The notes under the pieces: generated by a model | Seen by the model: only the letters and a program-made list of their open reading frames with translations | The model's database searches: none | What the model was told of the DNA's origin: nothing | Program-made: the position numbers and the translations under genes | Source of the DNA: Chloranthus sessilifolius | Lineage: Eukaryota; Streptophyta; Magnoliopsida; Chloranthales; Chloranthaceae | Reading direction: 5' to 3' | Assembly (NCBI GenBank): GCA_021018995.1 | Contig: CM037598.1 | Location: 63,630,671-63,694,670, forward strand | DNA length: 64,000 bases | Shown: one piece after another, positions 11,465-23,399 of the stretch | Numbering within the stretch: position 1 is the first letter of the stretch | Layout: each line of letters starts with the position of its first letter

Positions 11465-11992
11465 TAAGCTTAAACCTAATCCTTAAATTAGATTTATCAC
11501 TCTTACATCTGTGCTTGTAGCCAGATGAAGATTGAATCACCTCTGTTGAGCTGCAGTTATTCTCATCAGATTTCAAGGGCCAAATCAAAGTTAGATATTA
11601 CTTCTCCATTCTTTGTATAAGTTTACCTCAAATGTTTCCCCAACTCAGATCTGGATCATTTAGTTTAACTCTTTACTTTTATCATTTAGTAAACGTGACA
11701 AATTCAACCTCCCATCTTATGTGCTTTGTAGATAGGATCAGAGGCCAGATCTGGTAGCTCAGATCTGGAGGTTTATCTTAAATTTTAAATCAATTCCCTG
11801 TGGACGATCTTTTACTCACTTACATTTAAAACTTGCTACAATTGGCCCTGATCTTGCAGGCTAATTCGCTTCTATCTGTGCTGATATTTCTTTACTCTTT
11901 TTAATATTCTAGATTCATTATAACTTAGCAGTTGCAAACCTGTTTTCAAAACTCACATAAATCAAGCACACTAAGATTGAACAACAAGTTTT

Positions 11993-12010
11993 TGGCGCCG
12001 TTGCCGGGGA
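11993..12010 (+). other. E4 primer binding site (tRNA-Asp type)
   Basis: TGGCGCCGTTGCCGGGGA, the primer site typical of plant Athila/Tat elements, lies six bases inside the 5' LTR end. Confidence 0.93.
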
Positions 12011-15000
12011 ATAGATTTTAAAATTGGTAGACCTAAGTTTTTCAATTTTGTAGATTTGATTTTCATTTTAATTTTTGCTTTAAACCTGCACTTTGCATTC
12101 CAAGTGCTTGATTAAATGTCTACTGCAGTTTTGTATAGAAAACCTGTTTTACTGCAGCAGAATTTTTTTTATTTTTCTGAGTTTTTTCTTTGCCTTCTAG
12201 TTATTTGAATAAGGTACTGCTGCAGTTTTTGGATTTTTGCAGATCTGGAGCAGCCGTCCAACAAGGAGCATCTGGACCAAAGCTGGAGCAGATCTGCTTG
12301 AGTTTGCATCCCCTTCTCCTTTGCATTCATTTTCTATTTTTAAATTTTTGAGAACCAAAGTAGCTCATGTGTTTAATGTTTGTTTTGATTATAATTTCTC
12401 ATTGTCTTTTAGGCATGCTGATTTTATTTTTATTTTTCTGAAATAAAAGAAAATGAAAACACAAATAGAAAATCTCGAGTTGTTTCTCATTATTTTCAGA
12501 AGAGTAAATACGGGCTCTTGTTGAGCGGCTGATCAAAACAAGTAAAAAAAAAATAGAAAATTATAAAACAAAAAATATATATATATATATAGATATCTTA
12601 GGATGGGTAATGTTTTTCTCCATTTGCATCCACTTTTCCCATCTGGACCTGCTGAGATCATTTTTTCTTTTTTAGGAATCATGTAGGATAATGAGTAGTG
12701 AATCATAGGCTGTTTTGAATATTCAATGGACCCACTGATTTTATTTTCCTTCGAGATTTCTTCATCATAAATGGGTCTCAGCTGTGTGTGAACCCTGTTT
12801 TTAATATGTGCTCCCATGCTTCATTAATTTTTTTTTTTCATACACATCATCAACAAAGGGGTCAGTCTTATGAATCTTGCTTTTCACTATATATTATTCC
12901 TGCTAATTATTTTTATAATCACTTAGATTCATAAGTATCTCAGGCTTTTGGGTTTGTTTCTTTGGGCTTAGGATGTATCATTTGGCATTAGATTTTCTGT
13001 TTTAGGAATTTTAGTTTCAAATTCTGTTTTTAGATCGCTGATTTGTTTTTCTTTCTTAGGTTAATGTGTCCTCGTTTTACTAATTTTCGTCATTTTTCTG
13101 TGAGTAAAGTTAGTTTCTAACTTTGTTTCCCTATTTTACATTCACAAATTCTATTTTTGTATCAACACTTTTCTATTTTTTTTAACTTTATATTCAGTCC
13201 CTTACCTTGTTTTTACTGTTTCTCTGTTATTAGCATTAGTTTCCTTCCATTTGCATAGTAATCCTTCTATTTTTTAGATTTTATTTAGTAGTTCTAGCGT
13301 TGGTTTGTTGATTTTTCTTGCATTTGTATATCATGTTTTCCATTTCCTTGCTCATATCTTCAGTTTTACATTTTTTTTTCTGCTGCATATAGTTTAGATT
13401 TTTTCTGTTCTTAGTTTTTCTTTCTTCTTTTACCTCACGCCTAGTCTCTTATTGTCTAGAACATTGAGGACAATGTTCATCTTAGGTTTGGGGTATGGCG
13501 GTATGCCAATTAAATAAGTTAATGCTTGGTGCGACTTATGATCGTGAGAATTTTTGAAAATGAAGTAATCTCACACTGTTGTTTTGAAAAATGAGGAAGT
13601 TAAAACTTTTAAAATTAATTTCTAGTGTAATTCTAATACTTTCATGAAGTGAATGTCAAAAATTTCCAAAATAAAATTGATGTTTTAGTAAACCTAAAAG
13701 AGAGAAACAAGTGATGATATACCTCAAGAATTTGATAGAAAACCACACCCAAAGAGATTTGGGCTCTTTGAAATGTATTCTTTGGAGGTATGAATTGGCA
13801 ATTTTTTACGCTCTAGGAATTTGTTTGAACCTGCTTGTTATCACTAGAAGTTACACATATCCAAGTTCAAATAGCTTGACAGCAATCATGATATTAAAGA
13901 CGTGATGTAAGGCCTCCTTTTGGACAGTTTGAACTTCAAAAAGTCCAACCTTTTGAAACTGCCCTTGATACACACCAATTGAGCTTTATAAATCCAAGAT
14001 TTCTTTGAAACCTCATCAACCTCATTTAACCTAACCCTCACTCTGAGAATTTAGAAGGTAAAGGAAAGAAAGCTGAAGAAAGGTGAGTTAGGTAACAGTT
14101 TGGTAAAAGAAAAAGAAAAATAATTGAAGGCAATGATGTATCAGCAGAAGAAATGTGGCATTCCAGTCAATGTTGATTTAAAAAAAAGAAAAAAAAAAGA
14201 AAAAGAGAAGGCATTTCATTGGAAGTTTGAAAAAGAAAGAGAAAAAGATGGCCACTTTGGCTCTGAAAATTCAAAGAAGAAGATGAAATTATGCTGAATT
14301 GAAGAAGGTGTGTCTATCACCTCCTTACCTTGACTGACTTTTCAATTTTGAACTCCATTCCCCCCCTTTATTCTTGATAAATTTCACCCATAAGCCACAT
14401 TACAACCCACGTTAAAGTCCTTACTGATCAATGATGGATTGAGCTATCACATGGAGATAAGGATTTGTGTAATCTATGGAGAAAAAAGTAGTAAATTCAG
14501 AACTGAAAAGCAATGCCTATGCTCCTGCTTACATTCCTATTTGAGGACTGTAATTGCTCTTGAGCTGTGTGAAATAGTGCAACCCTCATATTTGTATGGT
14601 GAGTGAAAACTTTGGTGAGAGTTGAGTTTGAAATCAAATTATTTGGGGTAACATCAAAACTGAATTTTCAAATAGAAGGCAAGCTTTTCATTAATTTTTC
14701 TTGTAAAAACTTTTTGACACCAACTGAGTGAATGGTAAAGGAATTACAGCATAATTTTAGTTTTGAACTGATGTTTTCTTGAAAATCTTCTTACAACCTG
14801 ACTGATGCAGGTGTGAATAATCTGATTGGATGAAAGTTTGCTTTAACAGAACTGCATTGATCTTAACTGATTTATTGGAGAAGTTTGTGGGTACCTTCAC
14901 TGAAAACCCTCAGGAGACTTCACTCCTCCACTAGGGATCACCTAGGGGTTTAAAAGGCTTGTTGCATATGCTAAATGCAACTGTGCTCCCTACAAAAATG

Positions 15001-15045
15001 GCTTTTCATTCTATTTTTAAATTTTGTCTTTGCTCAGGGACTAGC
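12011..15045 (+). other. E4 internal region, non-coding
   Basis: About 3 kb, T-rich, with no gag, protease, RT or integrase sequence and only short chance reading frames. At 13460-13477 there is an inverted repeat AACATTG AGGA CAATGTT, followed by the purine-rich tract TTAGGTTTGGGG (about 13482). From about 13500 onward the sequence aligns with the 3' non-coding part of E8 (38390 down to 36790). The first half (12011-13440) has no counterpart that I recognise in this window. Confidence 0.8.
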
Positions 15046-15065
15046 AAAGCTTAGGTTTGGGGGTG
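15046..15065 (+). other. E4 polypurine tract
   Basis: A purine-rich run including TTAGGTTTGGGGGTG ends directly at the 3' LTR start. It is the usual plus-strand primer. The same sequence type occurs at 36774-36790 in E8. Confidence 0.85.
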
Positions 15066-16978
15066 TGTTGAGAACTAGAAAATACCATTTTTCACCCCTT
15101 AATCTGGGCCTTGATAGACCCTTGAGAGAACTAAATAAGTGTTTTAAGTGCCTATGTTGCAGCTAACAATAAAGACAGGCTTAACCATAAAAGCAGCTTA
15201 AAAGTGCCAAAAAGATGACAATCCATGTCAGTCCAAAGAAAGGAAGTGAAGAAACAACCTCATCAGCTGTTGAAAGGTCTAAAGTAAAGAGGCAAAGACC
15301 TGTAGGCGAAGCAGGGAACAATTCGAACAGAGAAATGCACTACAGAGTTCTTTTCGCAAAGAACCTGCACTTTTCGTAAAGAACCTTGAACTCTGCGAAA
15401 AGGACTAAAACTCCAGGCATAGCTTTCGAAGAGCATCTGAACTCCTCGAAGAGAAGAATGAACATTGCGAAAAGGTCCCCAAGCTTTGCGAATAGATCTC
15501 CAGAAGTCACAGTTCTTTGCGAAAAGGTCTCCAATCTGTGCGAAAAGAGCTTCAGAAGTCACAGCACTTCGCGAAAAGACCCTTAAGCTTCGCGAAAAGA
15601 CCCTTAAGCTCTGCGAAAAGGTATTCTGGAGATTCGCCGCTTTAACAAGGGCAATTCAGTAATCTGTTGTATGCGTCCCAATGTGTTTTAAAACCCAGGG
15701 ACATTCCGAAAGATTCTGAGCACGAACCAAAGGCATATTCCACCCCATGTGAACACCCAAAGATGAAATTACTTGGCGGGAATTTCTAGAAGCTCAAACA
15801 GATTTTTGAATTACTTAACAGAATTGATGCCTCTGTTTCCTGATTGGCTGAACCAGATCAAACATTTCTGATTGGCCAGAACAGATCTGGATCCTGGTGC
15901 TCGACTCCTATTGGTTGATACAGATCTATCCAATTCTGATTGGTTGATACACATCTGAGCTGGCTTAGGGAAAACTATAAATAGACGAACCATTTGCCCA
16001 ATTTGGGTATCCAAATTTTGAGTTTCATTTCTAACCCCCCATTTCCCGGCCAGACAGCTTGTCTGTAATCCCTGTAATAGCTTCACTTTGACTAGCAATT
16101 GAGAGCTGTGAGATATTTCTGTAATTCAAAAGGGAGTTGTATTCAAGACTGCAAATCTGAGAGCTGTTTAAGCTGCGCTCTGTAATTGTAATGGTGGATT
16201 TTAAAAGGTTGCTGTAAACTATGCATTCTCCATTGGACTCATGTCAAGGGTTCCCTCTGATCTCCTCAATACATTAGACTCCTTTAGATTCATTGTTTTG
16301 CATGCAATTTCCCTTGATTCATTAATCCTGTGAGAATTAGTGTTGGTAACCTAATCTCTCACGGCATTTGTAGTGATGCTTCTTGTTCTAAACTAAGGCT
16401 TTGGATTAAAGACTGTTGGATGGTTTGTGGCCATTAAAGTGGACAGACCATAGCCATAAGCTTAAACCTAATCCTTAAATTAGATTTATCACTCTTACAT
16501 CTGTGCTTGTAGCCAGATGAAGATTGGATCACCTCTGTTGAGCTGCAGTTATTCTCATTAGATTTCAAGGGCCAAATCAAAGTTAGATATTACTTCTCCA
16601 TTCTTTGTATAAGTTTACCTCAAACGTTTCCCCAACTCAGATCTGGATCATTTAGTTTAAATCTTTACTTTTATCATTTAGTTAACGTGACAAATTCAAC
16701 CTCCCATCTTATGTGCTTTGTAGATAGGATCAGAGGCCAGATCTGGTAGCTAAGATCTGGAGGTTTATCTTAAATTTTAAATCAATTCCTTGTGGACGAT
16801 CTTTTACTCACTTACATTTAAAACTTGCTACAATTGGCCCTGATCTTGCAGGCTAATTCGCTTCTATCTGTGCTGATATTTCTTTACTCTTTTTAATATT
16901 CTAGATTCATTATAACTTAGCAGTTGCAAACCTGTTTTCAAAACTCACATAAATCAAGCACACTAAGAAGCAACAACA
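15066..16978 (+). repeat. E4 3' LTR (1913 bp)
   Basis: Begins TGTTGAGAAC and ends CAACAACA before the ACAGC target repeat. It contains the motif cluster (15347-15630), ATTGG boxes, TATA (15976-15983) and hairpin (16418-16456). It is 20 bp longer than the 5' LTR, mainly because one motif unit near 15580-15605 is duplicated. Confidence 0.93.
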
Positions 16979-16983
16979 ACAGC
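16979..16983. repeat. E4 target site duplication, right copy
   Basis: ACAGC, identical to 10089-10093. Confidence 0.9.
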
Positions 16984-18420
16984 CTACTTGATTGTTGACC
17001 AACCTTCCACTTCTTAATGTAGTGACAGATTTGGCTTCCTCATGGGAAGAAGAGACTTCACCTTCCACATATTATCTCTTTGGATTGTTCATGGGCTGAC
17101 TAGGCAGCCTACCTTCCTCCCTCTTTGTCAATGCATTAGATAGTTGACCAAGTTGGTCTTTTGTCTTTTTAATGCTTTGACTATGAGAGTGGATAGTTTG
17201 GGAGAATGGGCTAAGTTTTAAAATGAGGGCAGAACTTGTTCTTCAAAAGAGGGTGTTCTAGAAGCTAGAGTTGAGGCATTTTGTTGCATAGGCTGAACCA
17301 TAGGCTGAGCCATAGGTTGCTGGTATTGGGTCCTTAGAATAAATTTTTGTTGGTAGGTCTCGGGAGCAAGTTTAAAAGGCATTTAATGTGGTTGCTGATA
17401 GAACTGTGGTTGGAACTACTACTGTTGGTTTTGATTTTGAACACTGTCTTGCTTCCACCTTAGGTTAGGGTGGCTTCTCCAAGAATAACCAGCAGTAGAC
17501 TACTGACCAAAAGACTGGGCAGCATTCACATGTTTCATCACCAGTTCTGAAAACTGCTCAACAGAGGGGCAATCCTGAATGGGATGAGTGGGAGATTGAC
17601 AGATGGGACATGCCTCTCCCACATTAGCAACCATTGGAGACTGCCTTTCTTCCATCATTTTATCCAACCTTTGAGTTTCGCTAGCTACATTTCTTTTCAA
17701 ATCATTATACCCTCCAATCTCATACATTTTACCTCTTGTTGTATTCTCCTTCAACATTCCTCATAGGGTGTCCACATCTCTAGCAAGAGACTCTTACTGT
17801 AATGAGTTTTCACCAATGACATCAAATAATTCCCATGCTTCCTCAGCTGTTTTATGAAGGTATGTACTTCAACAAGAAGCATCCACCATATTTCTACTCA
17901 TGGAGTCAATTCCTTGATAGAAACTTTGGATGAGTTGTCATTCAAGAATTTTATGGTTGGGGCACTGCCTCAACAGCTCCTTGAATCTCTCCCATACCTC
18001 TTGGAACCCTTCAGTTGGGAATTGAGAAAATGAGAGGATACTCTTCCTCAACTGACTGGTTTTAGACATGGGAAAGAATTTAGCTAGGAATTGGCTTTGC
18101 ATGTCATCCCAAGAGTTGATACTATTAGGGGGAAGCAAGGATAACCAGGCCCTGGATTTGTCCTTTTATGAAAAAGGAAATAGCCTAAGCTTGGTGGCTT
18201 CTGGCCCTAGACCTATAATGTTAAAGGTGGTACACAAGGCAAGGAATTTATCAACATGCTTGTATGGGTCCTCTTTACTCAAACCATGAAAAGAAGGCAA
18301 CATCTAAATGGTTGAAGACTTGATTTCATAATTAATTTCCACAATAGAAAACTATATGCAAAAAGGGGAATTATATGCACCAGGTGCATAGTAATCCTTC
18401 AACAACAACCTTGCTTGGTC
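16984..18420 (-). pseudogene. E2 gag remnant, N-terminal and middle part
   Basis: Athila/Tat Gag blocks in order: DDMQSQFLAKFFPMSKTSQL and ERFKELLRQCPNHKI (Retrotrans_gag core, 18138-17938), KGKMYEIGGYNDLKR-type linker, and a single CCHC knuckle CPICQSPTHPIQDCP (about 17610-17560). They closely parallel E8 (47067-46333). Broken fossil; the C-terminal continuation is on the other side of E4 at 10088-9709. Confidence 0.82.
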
Positions 18421-18875
18421 ACCCATTCAACAGATTCAGTTGCAGCAGATGTAGGTGGGGTTTGTGTGGGTCTAAGAATCCTTTCAACCTCTAGATTAAA
18501 TGGCACAATCTGAGGGTTTAGAGTTCTTCTTCCAAATATACACCACTCACAATCTCAATGCACACTTATACAAATTACAGTTCAAGTTTAATACAACAAA
18601 TAGGAATAAGCATAAACAACTAATAAAGCTATAAATCACAGATCAGGAAAAACAAAAGGAGTAGAGGGATACAAACTTTAGCACAACCTCTAGCACAATG
18701 CTCCTCGGAGCACCACAGATCCAGCTCTGAAAAGAAAATTAGGCTACAAAATACAACAGGAGCAATTACTCAAGCACTTAACAGGAAATCACAATTATAA
18801 ATCTAAAAATTAGAAAAAAACATAGATCTACCAAGTGTAGATCACAGATCCCTGGTAGCGGCTACAAAAACTTAT
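18421..18875 (-). other. E2 leader and primer site (degenerate tRNA-Asp type)
   Basis: Non-coding stretch between LTR and gag. At about 18849-18866 the minus strand reads TGTAGCCGCTACCAGGGA, resembling the Asp-tRNA primer site TGGCGCCGTTGCCGGGGA with several differences. Its position next to the LTR end supports the assignment. Confidence 0.6.
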
Positions 18876-19403
18876 TGTGGAAATGGAGTGTGCTGATTTA
18901 TTATGTAATGGTAAAAGTAAAATAAAATCAAATTAAAACAAAGTGTGAATTCAACACAACTACAATCTCCTAGACCTACAAGACACAGGGCTGTTGTAGC
19001 AAGTTTTTATAGGTAAGTAAGGGTATGTCCAGAGGGAAATGTGAGTAAACTTTTGATAAATCTCCATATCTACAATAGATTTGGCACTCTATCCTAATTT
19101 AAGCTACACTAAAATAGGAAAGAGGAGAGGTTTTGGGTTTTTGTCACTACAAACTATAGAAATTAAATGCAGTTGATCCCGATTTTAAGAAAATACAGAA
19201 GTGAAGGGAAATGGATTAAAAATTAAAGGATGGAGGGTAGCAGCTAGGGATTTGGTCTTTCACTGAAAATTAAATGAAATAAAGGCAATGCTTAGATCAG
19301 ATCTACAACAATCCTTCGTCTGGCTACAAGCTCCCCAGGTTTGACCCTGGCAAATGCATGGTATAAGGATCTGATCTTAACCAAAGAATCAGAGCAATCC
19401 TAA

Positions 19404-19441
19404 GGCTATGACCTGTCCACTTGAATGGTCACATATCATCC
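19404..19441 (-). other. Conserved LTR hairpin, E2 copy
   Basis: In element sense the arms are ATGATATGT and ACAGGTCAT around CCATTCAAGTGG (8 of 9 pairs counting one G-U). It lies about 430 bp downstream of TATA. Confidence 0.6.
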
Positions 19442-20059
19442 AAGAGATTGTCTTCAGCCAATGATCTTGATTAGAATAGGTTAACCATTGTAGATGCTGT
19501 GAATGTCAGGCTAAAAGCTTCCCATTTCTGGCTGGCCCACAGGAGTATCCAAACTAGGAAAATCAAATACGAATAAATGAAGTATAGCTCAAAATTAACT
19601 CTAAATCTCACAATTCTATTACAATGTTACTGCTTACAATGTTGTGCTCAGATCTACAATCTAGGCAGCATCTAATCCCTTACAAGATTCTGAAACTCTT
19701 AATTATAGCTCATAACCTCACCCTAGCTACTAGAGAAGTTTTAGCCAATCATAATTGGCTAGAAAAGAAGAAGAAGAAGAGGGGAAAGAGAGGGAAAAAT
19801 TAGAGGGAAAATGAATTCGTACTTGACTCTTGCCCTCTCAATTTTGGGATTCCTTTTCAATGTGATTGCTCCTATATTTATACCTTCTTCTCAGATCAGT
19901 TTCAGCCAGTCAAAACTCAAAAGAATAATGTAGTTAGGCTGATGTGGCTGATCCTTCTTCTAAAAGCTTTTCTCTTATTAGTTCACAACTAACAAGTACA
20001 TGTGAGGTAGTTAGAGTTCCCGCTCATGTTCAGTTGAATACCAAAAATACCCTTTAGGG

Positions 20060-20600
20060 GTTGCTGTCGTGCCTTGGATCGTGTGCACAAAATCCGAAAG
20101 TTATAGCTGCTGAAGAAGGGTCGTGAGAAGTTCCCAAAATGAATGTCGAGAGGTTCATGGAACTTCTCAACAGGTTTTTAGTCTGCTTGCTCTATATTTC
20201 GATAGGTTTGGGGAACCTCCCATTGCGTTGAAGTGCACAAGTCGATAGGATTGGCATATCTTGACAGGATTGAAGTGGCCCTCGATACCTTCTATTCAGT
20301 TCTTCATTCATCCTGTCGATAGGTTATAATCAACCTGTCAACTTGGTGAAGTGTTCGATAGGTTGGGTATCATCTCTACAAGTTCTAGAAGGTCCTGTCG
20401 AAAGCTTCTCTCGATCTACTTGATAGGTTCAGTTGAACCTCGCGACTTCCCCTGCACCTTTAGGTAAGGTGTCGACGGGATTCTTTTACTCCAAGCACAA
20501 CCTATCGACAAGCAACTAGAACCTTGTGATAACTTAATGGATCCTCTCGGCAGCTCAGCATTTGAGCTTCAGAACTTCTCGACAGCTTTTGCCTTGAGTT
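20060..20600 (-). promoter_or_regulatory. E2 U3 motif cluster (CCTGTCGATAGGTT type)
   Basis: About fifteen variants of a TCGA-cored motif (GTCGATAGG, CTCGACAG, CCTATCGACA), mostly 25-40 bp apart, upstream of the LTR TATA box. Same placement as the other families' clusters but a different core sequence. Confidence 0.65.
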
Positions 20601-22115
20601 TCCTCAGCTAGCACATATCTTTGGTGTGTTATCTTCCATCTGTTAGCACTCAGCAACCTCTTGGTGGGTTCAATCTGTCTTCTTTGCAACTGTGCTTGGT
20701 ATCAAGCATGCCTTGTTGATCCCATGACCTTCTCATGAATTTATAAAGCTCTGATTGCGTGATTGACAGGCCTTTGGGATGTTGTGAACACATGATGAGA
20801 AGCAGATTGCTTCTTTGACCTTTTTAGGTGGATATCTGCACTAAGGCTGGATTTTATTGCTTATCTATAAAACATACTTAAAACACCTTATTAGTCAACT
20901 CAAGGGATCAACAGAGGTCAGGTTAGGAGGTGAAAAATGGTTTTTTTCACTGCTCTACACTAGGCCATTTTTGGCATATTTTTGTCTGGCATGTATAATA
21001 CACACGCCTGGCAAAAACTAGCCTTCTTCCTCACAAACAGAGCCCCTCGACGGGCTCTAAACTTCTCGAGATACTATGAACATGCTTGGTGTGTGTAATA
21101 CAAATGCCAAGCTTAGCTACAGTAACTGAGGGTTTTTGCTTAAATTTTACTTTTGGGGTTTGACTTGTTGACTATCTCAATATTTAGGGTAGGTTTTATT
21201 AGGACTGTTGCACCCCTGTTTACCCTTTTTGCAACACTCTAGTCACTTAAAACCTCACCCTACCATCTACCATTGAAACCCATTGCCCACATTTCCAAGC
21301 TCTTAAAATCCTAGAAAAACTTAGAAAGAAGATTACCTAATTGCTAACCCTAATTAGCTCTTAAATACCTTCCTAACCTACCCTTTTCCTATAAATAGAG
21401 AGGCACCCCTCCCTTTACAAAGGCTTGAAAATTTTTCCAAGAGAGAAAAAGATTAAGAGAGAAGCTTTTCCTCCCTTTGGTGCATCTTTTCCATACAAAT
21501 TCCAGAATTCAAAAGTGACCCCTTAGACCCCATATTTCATCCAAAAAGTCTTGAGTTAGGAGAGAACTACCCCCTAGCCTTCTTCCTCTACCTATTAGCC
21601 ATTAAGCCCTAGGAGCTAGAACTCTTCAATCAACCATCCAATCTATCGAAAGCTCATTGAAGTGCCCTCACGCGAAGGACCACAGTGGCGCTACAAGGGC
21701 CCGAGAGCTCCGACTCTCCCCTCTACTCCTCTACCTTCTTAGCTTTTGTTCTATCCTTGAATTTGTGCCGTTACGTCGCCGAAATCTCGATAATTATGGA
21801 GGGGTATGAATAGGATCAAAGTGTCTTAGCATAAGAGGAAGTGCTCTTTCCTTCTTTATTTTTCTTTTATTTTTGGCCATCAGTAGAGACCGCTTTTGAG
21901 CTGGTTGATCGAGTGCCTAACACCTTTCCGATCGATAACTGAAGCCCCTACCCAAGAGCCTTTGGCGTAGACCGGTGAATCAGAGTCATATCTGGCACTT
22001 CGATGCATTTAATATTGATTTGAGGTTTCCCGGGACACCAAAAGCTTCGGGAGGTGACTCTATAATTTTTCACGAAAAGATCATCACGATGGGATTGTCA
22101 AAATCCTTTGGTAGA

Positions 22116-22133
22116 TGGTGACTCCACTGGAGA
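22116..22133 (+). other. E3 primer binding site (tRNA-Arg-like)
   Basis: TGGTGACTCCACTGGAGA resembles the TGGCGACTC-type site of Ogre/Tat elements and sits at the end of the LTR homology. Confidence 0.65.
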
Positions 22134-22280
22134 GTTCTTGTAAAGCTTCTCCTTGAAGTTTTGGCCTTTTTTCGTTGCATATATTTTTTATTTTTACTAA
22201 CTTTTTGTTCATTTCTTGATTACTTACCCCTACGATTCCATCAATTTCTTACTTACCCCTACATTTTCGCCATTTACAAG

Positions 22281-22430
22281 CCTTAGCTGATTGGCAGGCC
22301 TACTTGAGCCCTTTACGACCTTAGCCGATTGGCGGGTTTCTTTTTTGTCATTTAAATGCCTTAGCTGATTGGCAGGCTTACTTCTGCATTTACAAGCCTT
22401 AGCCATTTGGCGGGCCTACTTAAGCTTTTA
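22281..22430 (+). repeat. Tandem repeat in E3 leader (period about 38-40 bp, 4 copies)
   Basis: Four copies of CCTTAGCTGATTGGCAGGC (variants CCGATTGGCGGG, CCATTTGGCGGG) start at 22281, 22319, 22359 and 22397, each followed by a T-rich TACTT stretch. They lie downstream of the primer site, in the untranslated leader. Confidence 0.85.
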
Positions 22431-22522
22431 TATTTTTGCAATCATATTCTAACAGTGGACACCGGCCCGTAGAGGCGGCACGAGATCATCACAACCCATT
22501 TTTGAATAATAAGCAAACTCCC

Positions 22523-23385
22523 TGTAACGTCCTAAAAATTTTTGGCCTTTGAAATAGTTACCTCGGGGTGCGTGCTATCAGATCATGTGCCTGACCTTGT
22601 GAAGAATTTTGATAAGTCATGATAGGTCATATGTTGAGTGAAAATAAGAGTGAGTAAAACTATGTATGAGCCTTTATGAGAGTTTAGATATACCCAGTAT
22701 GGGTATATGTGCTTAACACCCAAGACTAGACTTGATATAAGAAAAGAAAACCTAAAGGGAAGTTATTTCTCTTATCCGAGGTTGGTGAGTGAGTTATTGA
22801 GAAAGACAAAGAGAAGTAAAGAGAGATTAAAATGGTTGTGTGAATGTGTACCCAGAGAGTAAGAGCTGCACATTAATTTCGAGGTTCGATCGTGTGGAAT
22901 TCAAAAAAAAAAAATTCCTAGGTACAAAGACTAGCGTGGAGTGTGAAGGCTTGGATCGAAGAATCGATTGATTTAAAGGTAAGACTTTATGTGAATTATG
23001 TGAATTGTGTGTAGAATATATGAGTAGTCTAAATATGTATATGAGTGAAGATATTTAGAAAGAAAGAGAGAGAATTGAAGGAAAATAGGTTTATGAAGAA
23101 CAAACCCATGTTGGGTGAAATCTGTCGAAAGCCGACCGATCAATTTTGTCATGGTATGGAGTCTGAAGGTCTTAGTGCGATTTCGACCGGTCGAATGGAA
23201 TTCCACTAGTCGATTTTGAAAATCGGACGGTCGAAAGTGATTCGACTGGTTGATTTTCATGAAACAGGGATGTGAGAAATATAGTTTTGGGAAATCTGAC
23301 CGATCGAATGGAAACTGACCAGTCGATTTTGGAATCCGACCAGTCGATTTGAGAATCGACTGGTCGATTCTTGTGTGTGTGTGTG
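22523..23385 (+). repeat. E10: chromovirus-type LTR fragment
   Basis: Starts TGTAACGTCCTAAAAATTT, a typical plant gypsy LTR start, and runs to a (TG)7 tract where E6 begins. A cluster of CGACCGGTCGA / CGACTGGTCGATT palindromes lies at 23110-23370. Only the first 860 bp or so of the LTR is present. No coding sequence. Confidence 0.7.
23110..23370 (+). promoter_or_regulatory. E10 palindrome cluster (AATCGACTGGTCGATT)
   Basis: Roughly ten sites of the type AATCGACTGGTCGATT, CGACCGGTCGA and GACCGATCGA, spaced 15-35 bp. This is the same architecture as the other LTR clusters with yet another core (CYGGTC/GACCRG). Confidence 0.7.
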
Positions 23386-23399
23386 AAGGTAGCGGTGGA

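Larger units (their letters stand above)
10094..11986 (+). repeat. E4 5' LTR (1893 bp)
   Basis: Starts TGTTGAGAAC and ends CAACA just before the spacer and PBS. It contains, in order, a quasi-palindrome cluster (10375-10640), four ATTGG boxes, a TATA box (10983-10990), a conserved hairpin (11426-11464) and a GCTTGTAGCC box (11514). A short translated reading of 10414-10614 looks like a Lys/Ser/Arg-rich repeat protein, but it is only a reading through the motif cluster. Confidence 0.93.
10094..16978 (+). mobile_element. E4: complete non-autonomous LTR retrotransposon (6885 bp)
   Basis: Plus-strand element with 5' LTR 10094-11986, PBS 11993-12010, a 3.08 kb internal region, a purine tract just before 15066, 3' LTR 15066-16978 and a 5-bp target duplication. 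The internal part contains no gag or pol, so it is a LARD-type passenger. Its LTRs and the 3' non-coding segment (13500-15065) match E8, making an E8-type element the likely supplier of proteins. My rough hand count gives about 2% difference between the two LTRs, mostly transitions, which suggests a young insertion on the order of a million years or less. Confidence 0.92.
9256..20959 (-). mobile_element. E2: Athila/Tat-like gypsy element, 5' LTR to protease, carrying E4
   Basis: Minus-strand element in two pieces: 16979-20959 (5' LTR, primer site, gag start) and 9256-10093 (gag end, protease). The whole element E4 lies between them as a later insertion. Most of pol and the 3' LTR are absent, and the left end stops against CACTA intron sequence near 9255. 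It is a broken fossil. Gag and protease sequence relate it closely to E6 and E8. Confidence 0.8.
18876..20959 (-). repeat. E2 5' LTR (about 2.08 kb)
   Basis: Minus-strand LTR starting TGTAGAGCAGTG at 20959 and ending near 18876 beside the primer site. It carries a U3 motif cluster (20060-20600), a TATA box (TATAAATA, 19875-19882), one conserved hairpin (19404-19441) and a GCTACAAGCT box (19323). The overall plan is the same as in the E4 and E8 LTRs, but the sequence is clearly diverged. The inner end is placed to within a few bases. Confidence 0.75.
20960..22522 (+). mobile_element. E3: Ogre/Tat-like element, 5' LTR end and leader
   Basis: Plus-strand LTR portion (20960-22115) homologous to the E5 3' LTR (about 54180-54870): shared palindrome CTGGCATGTATAATACACAC, TATAAATAGAG promoter (21390), and a block ending GGTTTCC-CGGGACACC. 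It is followed by a primer site TGGTGACTCCACTGGAGA at 22116, near the Arg-tRNA type used by Ogre elements, and a leader with tandem repeats. The left part is cut by E2 and the right part by E10; no coding sequence remains. Confidence 0.75.
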
